From: Caldilineae bacterium
GTDB taxonomy: Bacteria > Chloroflexota > Anaerolineae > JAAEKA01
Direction: 5' to 3'
DNA length: 7,762 nucleotides
Assembly: GCA_020634555.1 (NCBI GenBank)
Contig: JACKBK010000072.1
Coordinates: 1-7,762, forward strand
The position numbers and the translations under genes were made by a program. Positions 1 to 6,079 of the stretch are shown one piece after another (the stretch's first letter is position 1; every line of letters begins with the position of its first letter). The notes under the pieces are model-generated. The model searched no databases. It was not told where the DNA came from and saw nothing but the letters and a program-made list of their open reading frames with translations.

Positions 1-165
1 TTGGAACTAAACTGGTGTTCACTCGAAACCGGGAGTTTGGTCGATTACAACGACTGCCTACGACTGTAAAGCTGCCTCAGTGGCTTGGATAGGTCCTAGA
101 GGCCGTACGTTCTTATCGCCAGAGGTTCGAGTTTCTGAAACTCCGATTCTCAATTGAACATGAGT
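1..165. other. left-edge non-coding stretch, no supported gene
   Basis: No gene can be supported here. On the plus strand one frame stays open from the window edge to a TAG at 90-92 (peptide ending LPQWLG) and another to a TAA at 67-69. Either could be the tail of a gene entering from the left, but open runs of fewer than 30 codons are expected by chance. The 7-base word ACGACTG occurs twice ten bases apart (50-56 and 60-66). A short perfect hairpin lies at 129-143 and is listed separately. The minus strand downstream of the ATPase gene is full of stops. Confidence 0.4.
129..143. repeat. short inverted repeat downstream of the GHKL ATPase gene
   Basis: GAGTTTCTGAAACTC is a perfect 6-bp stem with a 3-base loop, 22 bases beyond the stop codon of the minus-strand ATPase gene. 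Its position suits a transcription terminator or mRNA-stabilising hairpin, but the stem is half A/T and no T-run follows on either strand. A classical intrinsic terminator is therefore not supported. Confidence 0.3.
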
Positions 166-1590
166 TTAGAATAATCGACCAAGCCAGCCTGATCGATTGG
201 ATCGATCTAGTCCATTGGCACAGATGACACCTATTAACTTCGTCAACTCCGTCTCGAAGTCCCGGCTCACGTCTCCATAACCACTCTTCGCATGAAGCGC
301 CTCATGTAGTAAAGTGCCAGCATAGCTTGCGAGACTTGATAATTGGGATCGTTTCACAATGATAAGCCCGCTCGAAGCATCCCAAATTCCCAATGTTTCG
401 CGATTGCGTAAGACATCCCTTCTCATCGTCTCGGACACTCTTACTCCTTTGATTGCCCGCGGTCGTCCACCAGCAATGTCAAATATTTGATTGGTGTACC
501 CAAAAACAACTTGTTCCCGGTGGGTTAAGTCGCGCGCTTCGACGAACATGAATTCAAAGCTATCGTTGTAAATGTCTGCGAAGCGCGATAAGTCGGTAAC
601 AATATTGCCTTCGAAATCTTCAGTTCCTCGAATCTTTGCCTCCAGAGAATCTGGAATTGTAATTATCTCGTAGCCGCTATTTCTTGCGTCGTCAACAAGA
701 TCTGGAGAGAGCATCAATTCTTCTGGCGTAACAAACACTACTCTCTGGCTTTGGTTCAAGATACGTACTGCGTGTTCCTGAACGGCCAGCCATCCTAACT
801 CATCACTATGGTTTCCCGTACTATAATTTTGCAGATTAACCGCCAAGGCCTTGGCAACGCTCGTAGATCTTGATGAAAGCAAGATCGCTTTTACGCGTTC
901 AGTATAGGCGCTTCGCCCAACGTTGCTTCTCTCACGATTTAAGGCCTTCTTGATGGCTGCATTTAGGGATGTAATGTTGTAACTGAAAAGGAAGTTCTCT
1001 TCGGATGCAACTTTCACGCCGTTGATATAGATGGACCTTACATCGTCCCTTGATTCTACGATTTCGCCGTATTGTGTCTGCTCAACGATTCTTTCACCTG
1101 AAAACCTGAGAAACAAGTTCTTGGCTTGTTCTATTTCATCATCAGAAATTCCAGAGAGTAGGAACTTAGTTCCCACCAACTCTGGTTCCGACGGTTCGTC
1201 GATACTCGCATGAAGTGTGATTATGTCTTGGAAACCCTGTTTCTGCGAGCGAACCAACCGAATATCGCCGAACTGGGATTTCACAGTAACATTGATACCG
1301 TGTCGATCCAAGGTTGCCAGTGCATCTTTCAGGCCAATTCCGAACTTGCCTATAACGTGGGGGTTGCTAAGCTTCTCATCATTCTCGTTCTGTGTCAGAT
1401 GCGTGTACTTAAGTCCTCTGCCAAAATCTTGCACACACCATGTGTCGCGGCCGTTTTTATAGATCTGAATATCCCTCGTTTGCGTTAATAGTTGTTCATC
1501 CAGTGCATTGGCGATGATCTCTCTAACAGCATGATGAGGTTGCCAAGCTTCCAAAATCTGTTCAATGTTCAGATCGAAATTGCGGACCAT
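166..1590 (-). CDS. GHKL-fold ATPase with C-terminal HExxH metallopeptidase-like motif
   Basis: This 474-residue protein is probably a cytoplasmic ATP-dependent enzyme; no signal peptide or membrane segment is visible. The N-terminus carries the three GHKL (gyrase B/Hsp90/histidine kinase/MutL) nucleotide-binding motifs in order: E24 and N28 in REIIANALDE, D55-G59 in DFGRG, and G81-G86 in GKFGIG. A middle region around 203-240 (AAIKKALNRERSNVGRSAY) resembles the transducer part that follows such ATPase folds. Near the C-terminus, LLHEALHA supplies a zinc-peptidase HExxH motif (H429, E430, H433), with E446 or E448 as a possible third ligand. The start at 1590 is backed by AGAGG nine bases upstream. 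It lies 50 bases after the exonuclease gene in the same direction but is clearly AT-richer, suggesting separate origin. ATP binding is well supported; peptidase activity and biological role are inference. A defence or stress function is possible but unproven. Confidence 0.85.
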   Translation of the reverse strand: MVRNFDLNIEQILEAWQPHHAVREIIANALDEQLLTQTRDIQIYKNGRDTWCVQDFGRGLKYTHLTQNENDEKLSNPHVIGKFGIGLKDALATLDRHGINVTVKSQFGDIRLVRSQKQGFQDIITLHASIDEPSEPELVGTKFLLSGISDDEIEQAKNLFLRFSGERIVEQTQYGEIVESRDDVRSIYINGVKVASEENFLFSYNITSLNAAIKKALNRERSNVGRSAYTERVKAILLSSRSTSVAKALAVNLQNYSTGNHSDELGWLAVQEHAVRILNQSQRVVFVTPEELMLSPDLVDDARNSGYEIITIPDSLEAKIRGTEDFEGNIVTDLSRFADIYNDSFEFMFVEARDLTHREQVVFGYTNQIFDIAGGRPRAIKGVRVSETMRRDVLRNRETLGIWDASSGLIIVKRSQLSSLASYAGTLLHEALHAKSGYGDVSRDFETELTKLIGVICANGLDRSNRSGWLGRLF

Positions 1591-1628
1591 GTTTTGAAAC
1601 CTCTTTGGGATCTAGGACGCTATACCGC

Positions 1629-1640
1629 CAAGTGTACTTG
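1629..1640. promoter_or_regulatory. small palindrome upstream of the GHKL ATPase gene
   Basis: CAAGTGTACTTG has 5-bp arms around a 2-base centre. It abuts the exonuclease stop codon and lies about 39 bases before the ATPase start, where base composition changes. A TATAGC box follows it on the minus strand (1617-1622), but no convincing -35 box lies 17 bases upstream. It could be an operator, or chance; arms this short are weak evidence. Confidence 0.25.
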
Positions 1641-2501
1641 CTATGGCATGCGATCTGGTAAATCTTCGACGCCCAGTTCATGACAGAACTGTCGAAACTC
1701 CGGCCGCGCGCCGCGCCATTCAAGGTCGGCGAGGCTTTCGGTCAGCGGCACGTCGCTGCGTAACGTGGTCAGCTTGCGGTAAAGCAGCGCATCCTCCCGC
1801 TGTGCGGCTAGGTTCCCGGCCAACCGGCGCGCCCGGCCGGCGGAGATGGGCCACTGCGTCAGATCGTCCGGGATGTCCTCGATGTGGCCGAACTGTGACA
1901 GCATCGTCGCGGCTGACTTGGCACCCCAGCCGGGAATGCCGGGGATGCCGTCGGCCGTGTCGCCTACCAGCGCCAGCCAATCGGGGATCGACGCCGGGTG
2001 CACGCCGTACTTCTCCACCACCGCCGCCTCATCGTAGATGATCTCACGCCGCCGGTCCCAGCAAACGACCCGCTGACCATCCACCAGTTGCGCCAGGTCT
2101 TTGTCAGGCGAGCAGACAATCACCTGCTCCACAGCCGGATCATCGCGAAAGCGGACCGCTGCCGTCGCGATGGCGTCGTCGGCCTCGAACTCGACCATCG
2201 GCCAGACGACCAGCCCCAGCGCTCTCACTGCCTCCTCGGCCAGGTCAAACTGGGCGCGCAGGTCGGGATCGATTCCCTCGCCCGTTTTGTAGCCGGCGAA
2301 CAGGTCGTTGCGGAACGACTCGACCACGTGATCGAACGCGACGCCAACGTGGGTAACATCTGGGGCATTCAGCAGCGCCTGCAAGCTGCGCAGCAGGCCC
2401 ACCGTCGCTCCTACCTCGCGGCCGTCCGGTGCTTTTCTGGGGGGTGGGCCATAGAAGGCGCGAAAGAGTTCGTAGGTGCCGTCGAGTAGGTGGACTTTCA
2501 T
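1641..2501 (-). CDS. stand-alone 5'-3' exonuclease / flap endonuclease (PolA N-terminal domain type)
   Basis: This 286-residue protein matches the FEN/5'-3' exonuclease domain normally found at the front of DNA polymerase I, without any polymerase part. Enzymes of this family remove 5' flaps and RNA primers using two metal ions. Visible acidic metal-site motifs are D7 in LLDGTYELFRAFYG, D57 in AFDH, FEADDA (E106, D108, D109), SPDKD (D133, D135) and GDTADG (D181, D184). The following GIPGWGAKSA (188-197) is the helix-hairpin-helix DNA-binding element, and Y71-K72 corresponds to the conserved lysine of the helical arch. The ATG overlaps the stop of the upstream oxidoreductase by one base (TGATG), with GGAG eight bases ahead, so translation is probably coupled. 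It ends the four-gene minus-strand operon. Bacterial genomes often carry such a protein besides PolA. The family call is firm; why it sits with an oxidoreductase and a cyclase is unknown. Confidence 0.92.
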   Translation of the reverse strand: MKVHLLDGTYELFRAFYGPPPRKAPDGREVGATVGLLRSLQALLNAPDVTHVGVAFDHVVESFRNDLFAGYKTGEGIDPDLRAQFDLAEEAVRALGLVVWPMVEFEADDAIATAAVRFRDDPAVEQVIVCSPDKDLAQLVDGQRVVCWDRRREIIYDEAAVVEKYGVHPASIPDWLALVGDTADGIPGIPGWGAKSAATMLSQFGHIEDIPDDLTQWPISAGRARRLAGNLAAQREDALLYRKLTTLRSDVPLTESLADLEWRGARPEFRQFCHELGVEDLPDRMP

Positions 2502-3454
2502 CAGGTGCTCTCCGTCCTTTCATACGGTAACAACTCTGTTAACTCGGGCAACCGAGGTGTTATGCGATCGAGAATTGTTTGCAAGGTGGTCTGGTCGGGG
2601 AAACCGGCGCAGTCGAAGATGAAGGTGTCGACTCCCAAGCGCACGAAATCACTCATCTGTTCCAGCACCTGATCCGGCGTTCCCACGAAGCTGAAGTCCT
2701 CCTCGTCATCGTCCGCGCCACCCGCCAGATCGATGGCCTCCACCTCGCTGGATGCACAGGCGCAGGCGCCGATCCACGATCGCCTGAGGCTGGCCGGATC
2801 TCTGCCAATGGTCGCGCAGTGCTCGTTCACCGTCGCTACCATGGCACGATAGTCCGCCAGTCCCGTGGACGACACGTTCCACCAATCGGCCTGCTCAGCC
2901 GCCAGTTGCAGCATCCGCGGCTTGAACGCACCGATCATAATGGGCGGAGCCGGCTCAGGGCGCGGCAGACAGCGCGCCTCGGTGACGTGGTAGTGCTGGC
3001 CGCGAAATGTGGTGGTTTCCTGCTGCCACAGGCTGCGGATGATCTGCACGGCCTCGCGCAACTGATCGACGCGGACGCCGGCCGGCGGAAACTCATAGCC
3101 GTAAGCAGCGAACTCCTCCTCGTGCCAGCATGCGCCCAGCCCCAGGATCAGGCGGCCGCCGCTCAGGATCTGCGCAGTTGCGCCCATTTTGGCCAGATGG
3201 GCCGGGTTGCGGAAGGACTGGCACAGCACCGCGTTGCCGAAGCGCAGCCGCGGATGTCTGGCCGCGTACCAGGTCAGCGCGGTAAAGCCCTCCAGCACGT
3301 CGGCATCGTCAAACTGCAGATGATCCACCGTCCAGGCCGAGTCGAAGTGTCCTGCGATCAACGCCAGCGCGCTGTCGATCTCCTCCACTGACGGCAAACG
3401 GCGCACCGCGCCGCTGGTTTCGACGGGTATCACGAATCCCAGTTGGATCGTCAT
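2501..3454 (-). CDS. LLM-class F420-dependent oxidoreductase (luciferase-like monooxygenase fold)
   Basis: The 317-residue product has the luciferase-like TIM-barrel sequence pattern of predicted F420-dependent oxidoreductases related to mycobacterial Rv1855c. Visible hallmarks are WTVDH (41-45), the LEGFTALTW helix (54-62), the SGGRLILGLGACWHEEEFAAYG run (98-119), PPIMIGA (170-176), DWWNV (190-194) and the C-terminal FVGTPDQVLEQM (256-267). Such enzymes transfer hydride between cofactor F420 (sometimes FMN) and small organic substrates; the substrate here cannot be read. The frame stays open to 3655, but those 67 extra codons are low-complexity, Arg/Gly/Gln-rich and antiparallel-free overlap of the cyclase catalytic region, so I chose the ATG at 3454. 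It forms an ATGA overlap with the cyclase stop and begins MTIQLGFVIP, a typical first strand. It also overlaps the exonuclease start by one base. F420 rather than FMN use is inferred from the family. Confidence 0.88.
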   Translation of the reverse strand: MTIQLGFVIPVETSGAVRRLPSVEEIDSALALIAGHFDSAWTVDHLQFDDADVLEGFTALTWYAARHPRLRFGNAVLCQSFRNPAHLAKMGATAQILSGGRLILGLGACWHEEEFAAYGYEFPPAGVRVDQLREAVQIIRSLWQQETTTFRGQHYHVTEARCLPRPEPAPPIMIGAFKPRMLQLAAEQADWWNVSSTGLADYRAMVATVNEHCATIGRDPASLRRSWIGACACASSEVEAIDLAGGADDDEEDFSFVGTPDQVLEQMSDFVRLGVDTFIFDCAGFPDQTTLQTILDRITPRLPELTELLPYERTEST

Positions 3455-4668
3455 GCCGGCTGAGCCTGTGTGCTGGCCTTCCTGCCAACCAGGAACCATG
3501 TGGGCATGGCGCCTTTGCCTTTGACGGCGATCTCTCCGCGCGGGACGCAAACGAAGTCGTCCCTGAGCATCCGGTATGTGGCCTCCGTCAGTTGTACGCG
3601 GCCAACCTCCCCATGCGACTCCATGCGGCTGGCGATGTTGACCGTGTCGCCCCACAGGTCGTAGTGGAACTTGGTCTTGCCGATGACGCCGGCCACCATG
3701 GGGCCGGAGTTGATACCGACGCGAAACTCCATCCGCCGCCCGTTTCTGGCCGGCAGTTGTCGAAGGCCGTCGATCATGTCCAGCGCCAGTTGTGCCAGCG
3801 CCTGCGCATGGTCGGGTCTGGAAACCGGCACACCTGACGCCACCATGTAGTTGTCGCCGATGGTGCGAATCTTCTCCACACCGTACTTTTCGGCCAGCCG
3901 GTCGAACATCGAGAATACCTCATTGAGCCAATCGACCGCCTCCGCCGGTTCCAGTTCGGCGAACAGCGGCGTGCTGCCGACGATGTCGGCAAACAGCACA
4001 CTGGCCGAGTCGTAATGGTCGGCGATGGTCTGGTTGTTGGCTTTCAGCCGCGGCGCGATCTCCTTGGGCAGCACGTTGAGCAGCAAGACGTTGGCTTTCT
4101 CGCGCTCCCGCAGAGCGTTGCTGACAAAATAGCCTGCAAAGAGAAACACGACGATTGACGCAAAGGACAGATTCATGTAGAAGAAAAACAGCATCGTGCC
4201 TTCGGGCACGGGCTGGCTGCGCAGCGCGAAGAAGTTGTTCAGCGCGACCGTGATCGTCAGCGTACCCATAAACACCGCAAACCAGACAATCGACTGCCTC
4301 AGCGAAAGGAACATCAGAGCGGTCAGCGGTCCGAGGAACGCCCAGACCATGACGAATCCTGAGGCGGCCACCCCGCCGATGCTCCACTGGATGAGCATAG
4401 TGACGCCGATGATGCAGATGATCTGGGCATAGACGGCGTAATAGTGGTTTCTACGCAGATGCGAAACAAGTAGCGCCGCGCCAACAACGACAACAAAAAC
4501 CAGCGGCAGCGCCGCGGTGACACCCCAGCCAAACACTACGATGTACATCGCCGACCACACCAGCCCGGCTAGGCAGCACGAGCCGGCCACCAGCAACGCA
4601 GCGAACTTCTCGATCCTGATCTCTTGCGTATCGCTCGGGTCATAGGCAAATGACGTCAAGACATTCAT
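3451..4668 (-). CDS. six-helix membrane-bound class III adenylate/guanylate cyclase
   Basis: This 405-residue protein probably makes a cyclic nucleotide (most likely cAMP) at the inner face of the membrane. Six hydrophobic segments lie at roughly 23-46, 50-70, 78-100, 103-122, 126-147 and 158-184. A coupling helix with LLLNVLPKEIAPRLK (195-209) then leads into the class III catalytic domain from about 220. Metal-binding aspartates are D228 (FADIVGST) and D272 (TIGDNYM). The adenine-contact aspartate is D337 (YDLWGDT), and the transition-state pair is N344 and R348 (NIASRM). The layout and sequence resemble mycobacterial Rv1625c, a half-size version of mammalian cyclases that works as a homodimer. 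The position equivalent to the purine-reading lysine (EKIK) is R268 (EKIRTIGD), so nucleotide choice deserves care. AGGAG lies seven bases before the ATG. The start is 15 bases after the amidase stop, and the stop overlaps the oxidoreductase start by four bases. Confidence 0.95.
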   Translation of the reverse strand: MNVLTSFAYDPSDTQEIRIEKFAALLVAGSCCLAGLVWSAMYIVVFGWGVTAALPLVFVVVVGAALLVSHLRRNHYYAVYAQIICIIGVTMLIQWSIGGVAASGFVMVWAFLGPLTALMFLSLRQSIVWFAVFMGTLTITVALNNFFALRSQPVPEGTMLFFFYMNLSFASIVVFLFAGYFVSNALREREKANVLLLNVLPKEIAPRLKANNQTIADHYDSASVLFADIVGSTPLFAELEPAEAVDWLNEVFSMFDRLAEKYGVEKIRTIGDNYMVASGVPVSRPDHAQALAQLALDMIDGLRQLPARNGRRMEFRVGINSGPMVAGVIGKTKFHYDLWGDTVNIASRMESHGEVGRVQLTEATYRMLRDDFVCVPRGEIAVKGKGAMPTWFLVGRKASTQAQPA

Positions 4669-4683
4669 CCAGGGTCTCCTTCA

Positions 4684-5994
4684 TCATCGTCTTCCAGTCA
4701 AAACACCCGTCTTTGAAATCAACTCAGCCCAACCCAGTAGCATCTCATCCTGGCCAAACCGAGCCACCAGTTGCAGCCCCAGCGGCAGGCCATTGTCAGC
4801 CAGACCGGCCGGCAACGTGATGGCCGGCATCCCCGCGTGTGTCCACGGCAGGTTCATGGCCGGGTCGCCGGTCGCGTGGATTCCTTCCGGCGCCGGGCCG
4901 AGCGCGGCTGGACACACCCATAGATCGATCCCTTCGGCGTCCATCAGATCCGTCAACTCGGCGCGCAGGCGAGCCATGCTGGCCTTTGCCTCCGCTCGTT
5001 CATCGTCGGTCACTGTTCGCCCGATCTCGATGATCTCCGCGGTACGCGGCCGGTACAGCTTTGTATATTGATCGTACATGCTCGCATGCTCGTCGGCGAA
5101 CTCGGCAAAGATCAACCGGCGGTGCAGGTGGTTGATGCGTTCGATGTCTTCAAGGGCCGGCACGCTGCACACCGTGACACCGGCATTCGCGAGGCGGTCG
5201 ATCTGTTGCCGGAAAGCTGCCAGTCCCTCCGGATCTGTCTGTCGCAGATACGGACCTTCCGGCAAGCCCAGCACCGGCAAGCCGGCAGGGGCTGGAACTT
5301 CCTGCCAATCGCGGCAGACAACACTTGCAGCCAGCCGCATCCCCGCCACATCCTGCGTGAACAGCCCGACATGATCCGCCGAGCGCGAGAAATACACCAG
5401 CCCGGCGGTTGGGATACGGTCGAAGCTGGGCTTGAAGCCGACGATACCACAGAAGGCTGCCGGCCGGATCACCGAACCGATGGTTTGCGTGCCAACGGCC
5501 AGCGGGCAAAGTCCTGCGGCCACCGCGGCTGCCGAGCCGCTGCTGGAGCCGCCCGGCGTATGCGCCAGGTTGTGCGGATTGCGCGTCGGTCCCGGCTCGA
5601 AATAGGCAAACTCGGTAGTCACCGCCTTGCCCAGGATCAGCGCGCCCGCGTCTCGCAAGGAGGTAACCACCGCCGCTTCGTGCCCGGCGAACAGCTCCGG
5701 CGGCACCCCCGTCCCGGCGCGCGTCACGAATCCATCGACGTGGAAGATGTCCTTCACCGCCACCAGCGCGCCGAAAAGCGGGGGCCGGCGGTCGGGATCG
5801 GGAAAACGCAATTCCAGCTCTGCCGCCTCGACCTCCAATCGCCCGCAGCGGTCTGGTTCCGGCAGCAGGGACTGCACCTCCGCGTCGACCCGATCAACGC
5901 GGCCACACGCCTCTGAAATGTATTCCGATAAATTCAACTCATCGTTGCGCAGTTGTCGGACAGTTTTGGCTAGCGGCGCGGATTGCGTAAGCAT
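4684..5994 (-). CDS. amidase-signature family hydrolase
   Basis: This 436-residue enzyme hydrolyses a carbon-nitrogen amide bond using the Ser-cisSer-Lys triad of the amidase-signature family. The triad is visible as K81 (VAVKDIF), S150 (PGGSSSGS) and S174 (QTIGSVIRPAAFCG). The spacings of 69 and 24 residues are as usual for the family. The nucleophile motif has Gln and Ile where many members have Asp and Gly, a variant I associate with a GTQTxGSVxRPAAFCG subgroup. C-terminal PWTHAGMPAITLPAG (383-397) closes the fold. GatA is unlikely because no GatB or GatC gene is nearby. The frame extends to an ATG at 6057, but I place the start at 5994: AAGGAG lies five bases upstream, and the predicted promoter (6029-6057) would fall inside a longer gene. 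It is the first gene of the minus-strand operon and divergent from the cyclase-family hydrolase, so a role in the same amide or ureide breakdown is plausible. The substrate is unknown. Confidence 0.93.
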   Translation of the reverse strand: MLTQSAPLAKTVRQLRNDELNLSEYISEACGRVDRVDAEVQSLLPEPDRCGRLEVEAAELELRFPDPDRRPPLFGALVAVKDIFHVDGFVTRAGTGVPPELFAGHEAAVVTSLRDAGALILGKAVTTEFAYFEPGPTRNPHNLAHTPGGSSSGSAAAVAAGLCPLAVGTQTIGSVIRPAAFCGIVGFKPSFDRIPTAGLVYFSRSADHVGLFTQDVAGMRLAASVVCRDWQEVPAPAGLPVLGLPEGPYLRQTDPEGLAAFRQQIDRLANAGVTVCSVPALEDIERINHLHRRLIFAEFADEHASMYDQYTKLYRPRTAEIIEIGRTVTDDERAEAKASMARLRAELTDLMDAEGIDLWVCPAALGPAPEGIHATGDPAMNLPWTHAGMPAITLPAGLADNGLPLGLQLVARFGQDEMLLGWAELISKTGVLTGRR

Positions 5995-6009
5995 GTGTTC
6001 TCCTTCTTC

Positions 6010-6038
6010 TTGACCCACGAGGTAAGCCATACTACAAT
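6010..6038 (+). promoter_or_regulatory. predicted sigma70-type promoter for the hydrolase-fdrA operon
   Basis: TTGACC (6010-6015) and TACAAT (6033-6038) each match five of six consensus bases and are separated by exactly 17 bases. Transcription would begin near 6045, giving a leader of about 35 bases before the ATG at 6080, which has AAAGGAG six bases upstream. The -10 box is partly overlapped by the inverted repeat at 6035-6053. Confidence 0.65.
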
Positions 6039-6057
6039 GGGTTTCACCCATTGACAA
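6029..6057 (-). promoter_or_regulatory. predicted sigma70-type promoter for the amidase-cyclase operon
   Basis: Read on the minus strand, TTGTCA (6057-6052) is followed 17 bases later by TAGTAT (6034-6029), matching five and four consensus bases. Transcription would start near 6022, leaving a leader of about 28 bases before the amidase ATG at 5994. The whole spacer is occupied by the inverted repeat, so a bound protein would block polymerase. Confidence 0.55.
6035..6053. promoter_or_regulatory. perfect inverted repeat, likely operator shared by the divergent promoters
   Basis: CAATGGGTTTCACCCATTG has 8-bp perfect arms around a 3-base centre. It fills the 17-base spacer of the minus-strand promoter and covers the -10/start region of the plus-strand promoter. 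That placement suits a dimeric repressor acting on both arms. The GT-N3-AC core recalls GntR-family sites, but the outer bases do not match the FadR-type consensus, and no regulator gene is in the window. The regulator family is therefore open. Confidence 0.6.
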
Positions 6058-6079
6058 GTCCGCTACAAAGGAGTATGCG

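Noticed and set aside
3..92. Possible tail of a plus-strand gene entering from the left (ends LPQWLG, TAG at 90-92)
   Set aside because: Only 29 codons, no recognisable motif and a competing open frame; cannot be told from chance without sequence to the left.
121..160. tRNA-like GGTTCGA word suggesting a tRNA 3' half
   Set aside because: The bases flanking the TTCGAGT loop do not pair as a T-arm, and no acceptor or anticodon arm can be built; the word is part of the short hairpin at 129-143.
2579..3391. 270-codon plus-strand open frame opposite the oxidoreductase
   Set aside because: Shadow frame in GC-rich coding DNA with no family signature.
3455..3655. In-frame 67-codon extension of the oxidoreductase gene into the cyclase gene
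   Set aside because: The added peptide is Arg/Gly/Gln-rich and unlike a folded domain, overlaps the conserved cyclase catalytic region, and the ATG at 3454 gives a normal family N-terminus with an ATGA overlap.
5068..5916. 282-codon plus-strand open frame opposite the amidase
   Set aside because: Arg/Gln/His-rich shadow of the amidase gene; the amidase triad shows which strand is coding.
5995..6057. Longer amidase start with 21 more codons
   Set aside because: The extra codons would cover the predicted promoter and operator, whereas the ATG at 5994 has an excellent ribosome site five bases upstream.
6051..6079. Perfect TTGACA at 6051-6056 as a plus-strand -35 box
   Set aside because: The matching -10 position would be TATGCG, touching the start codon at 6080; the upstream TTGACC/TACAAT pair fits much better.
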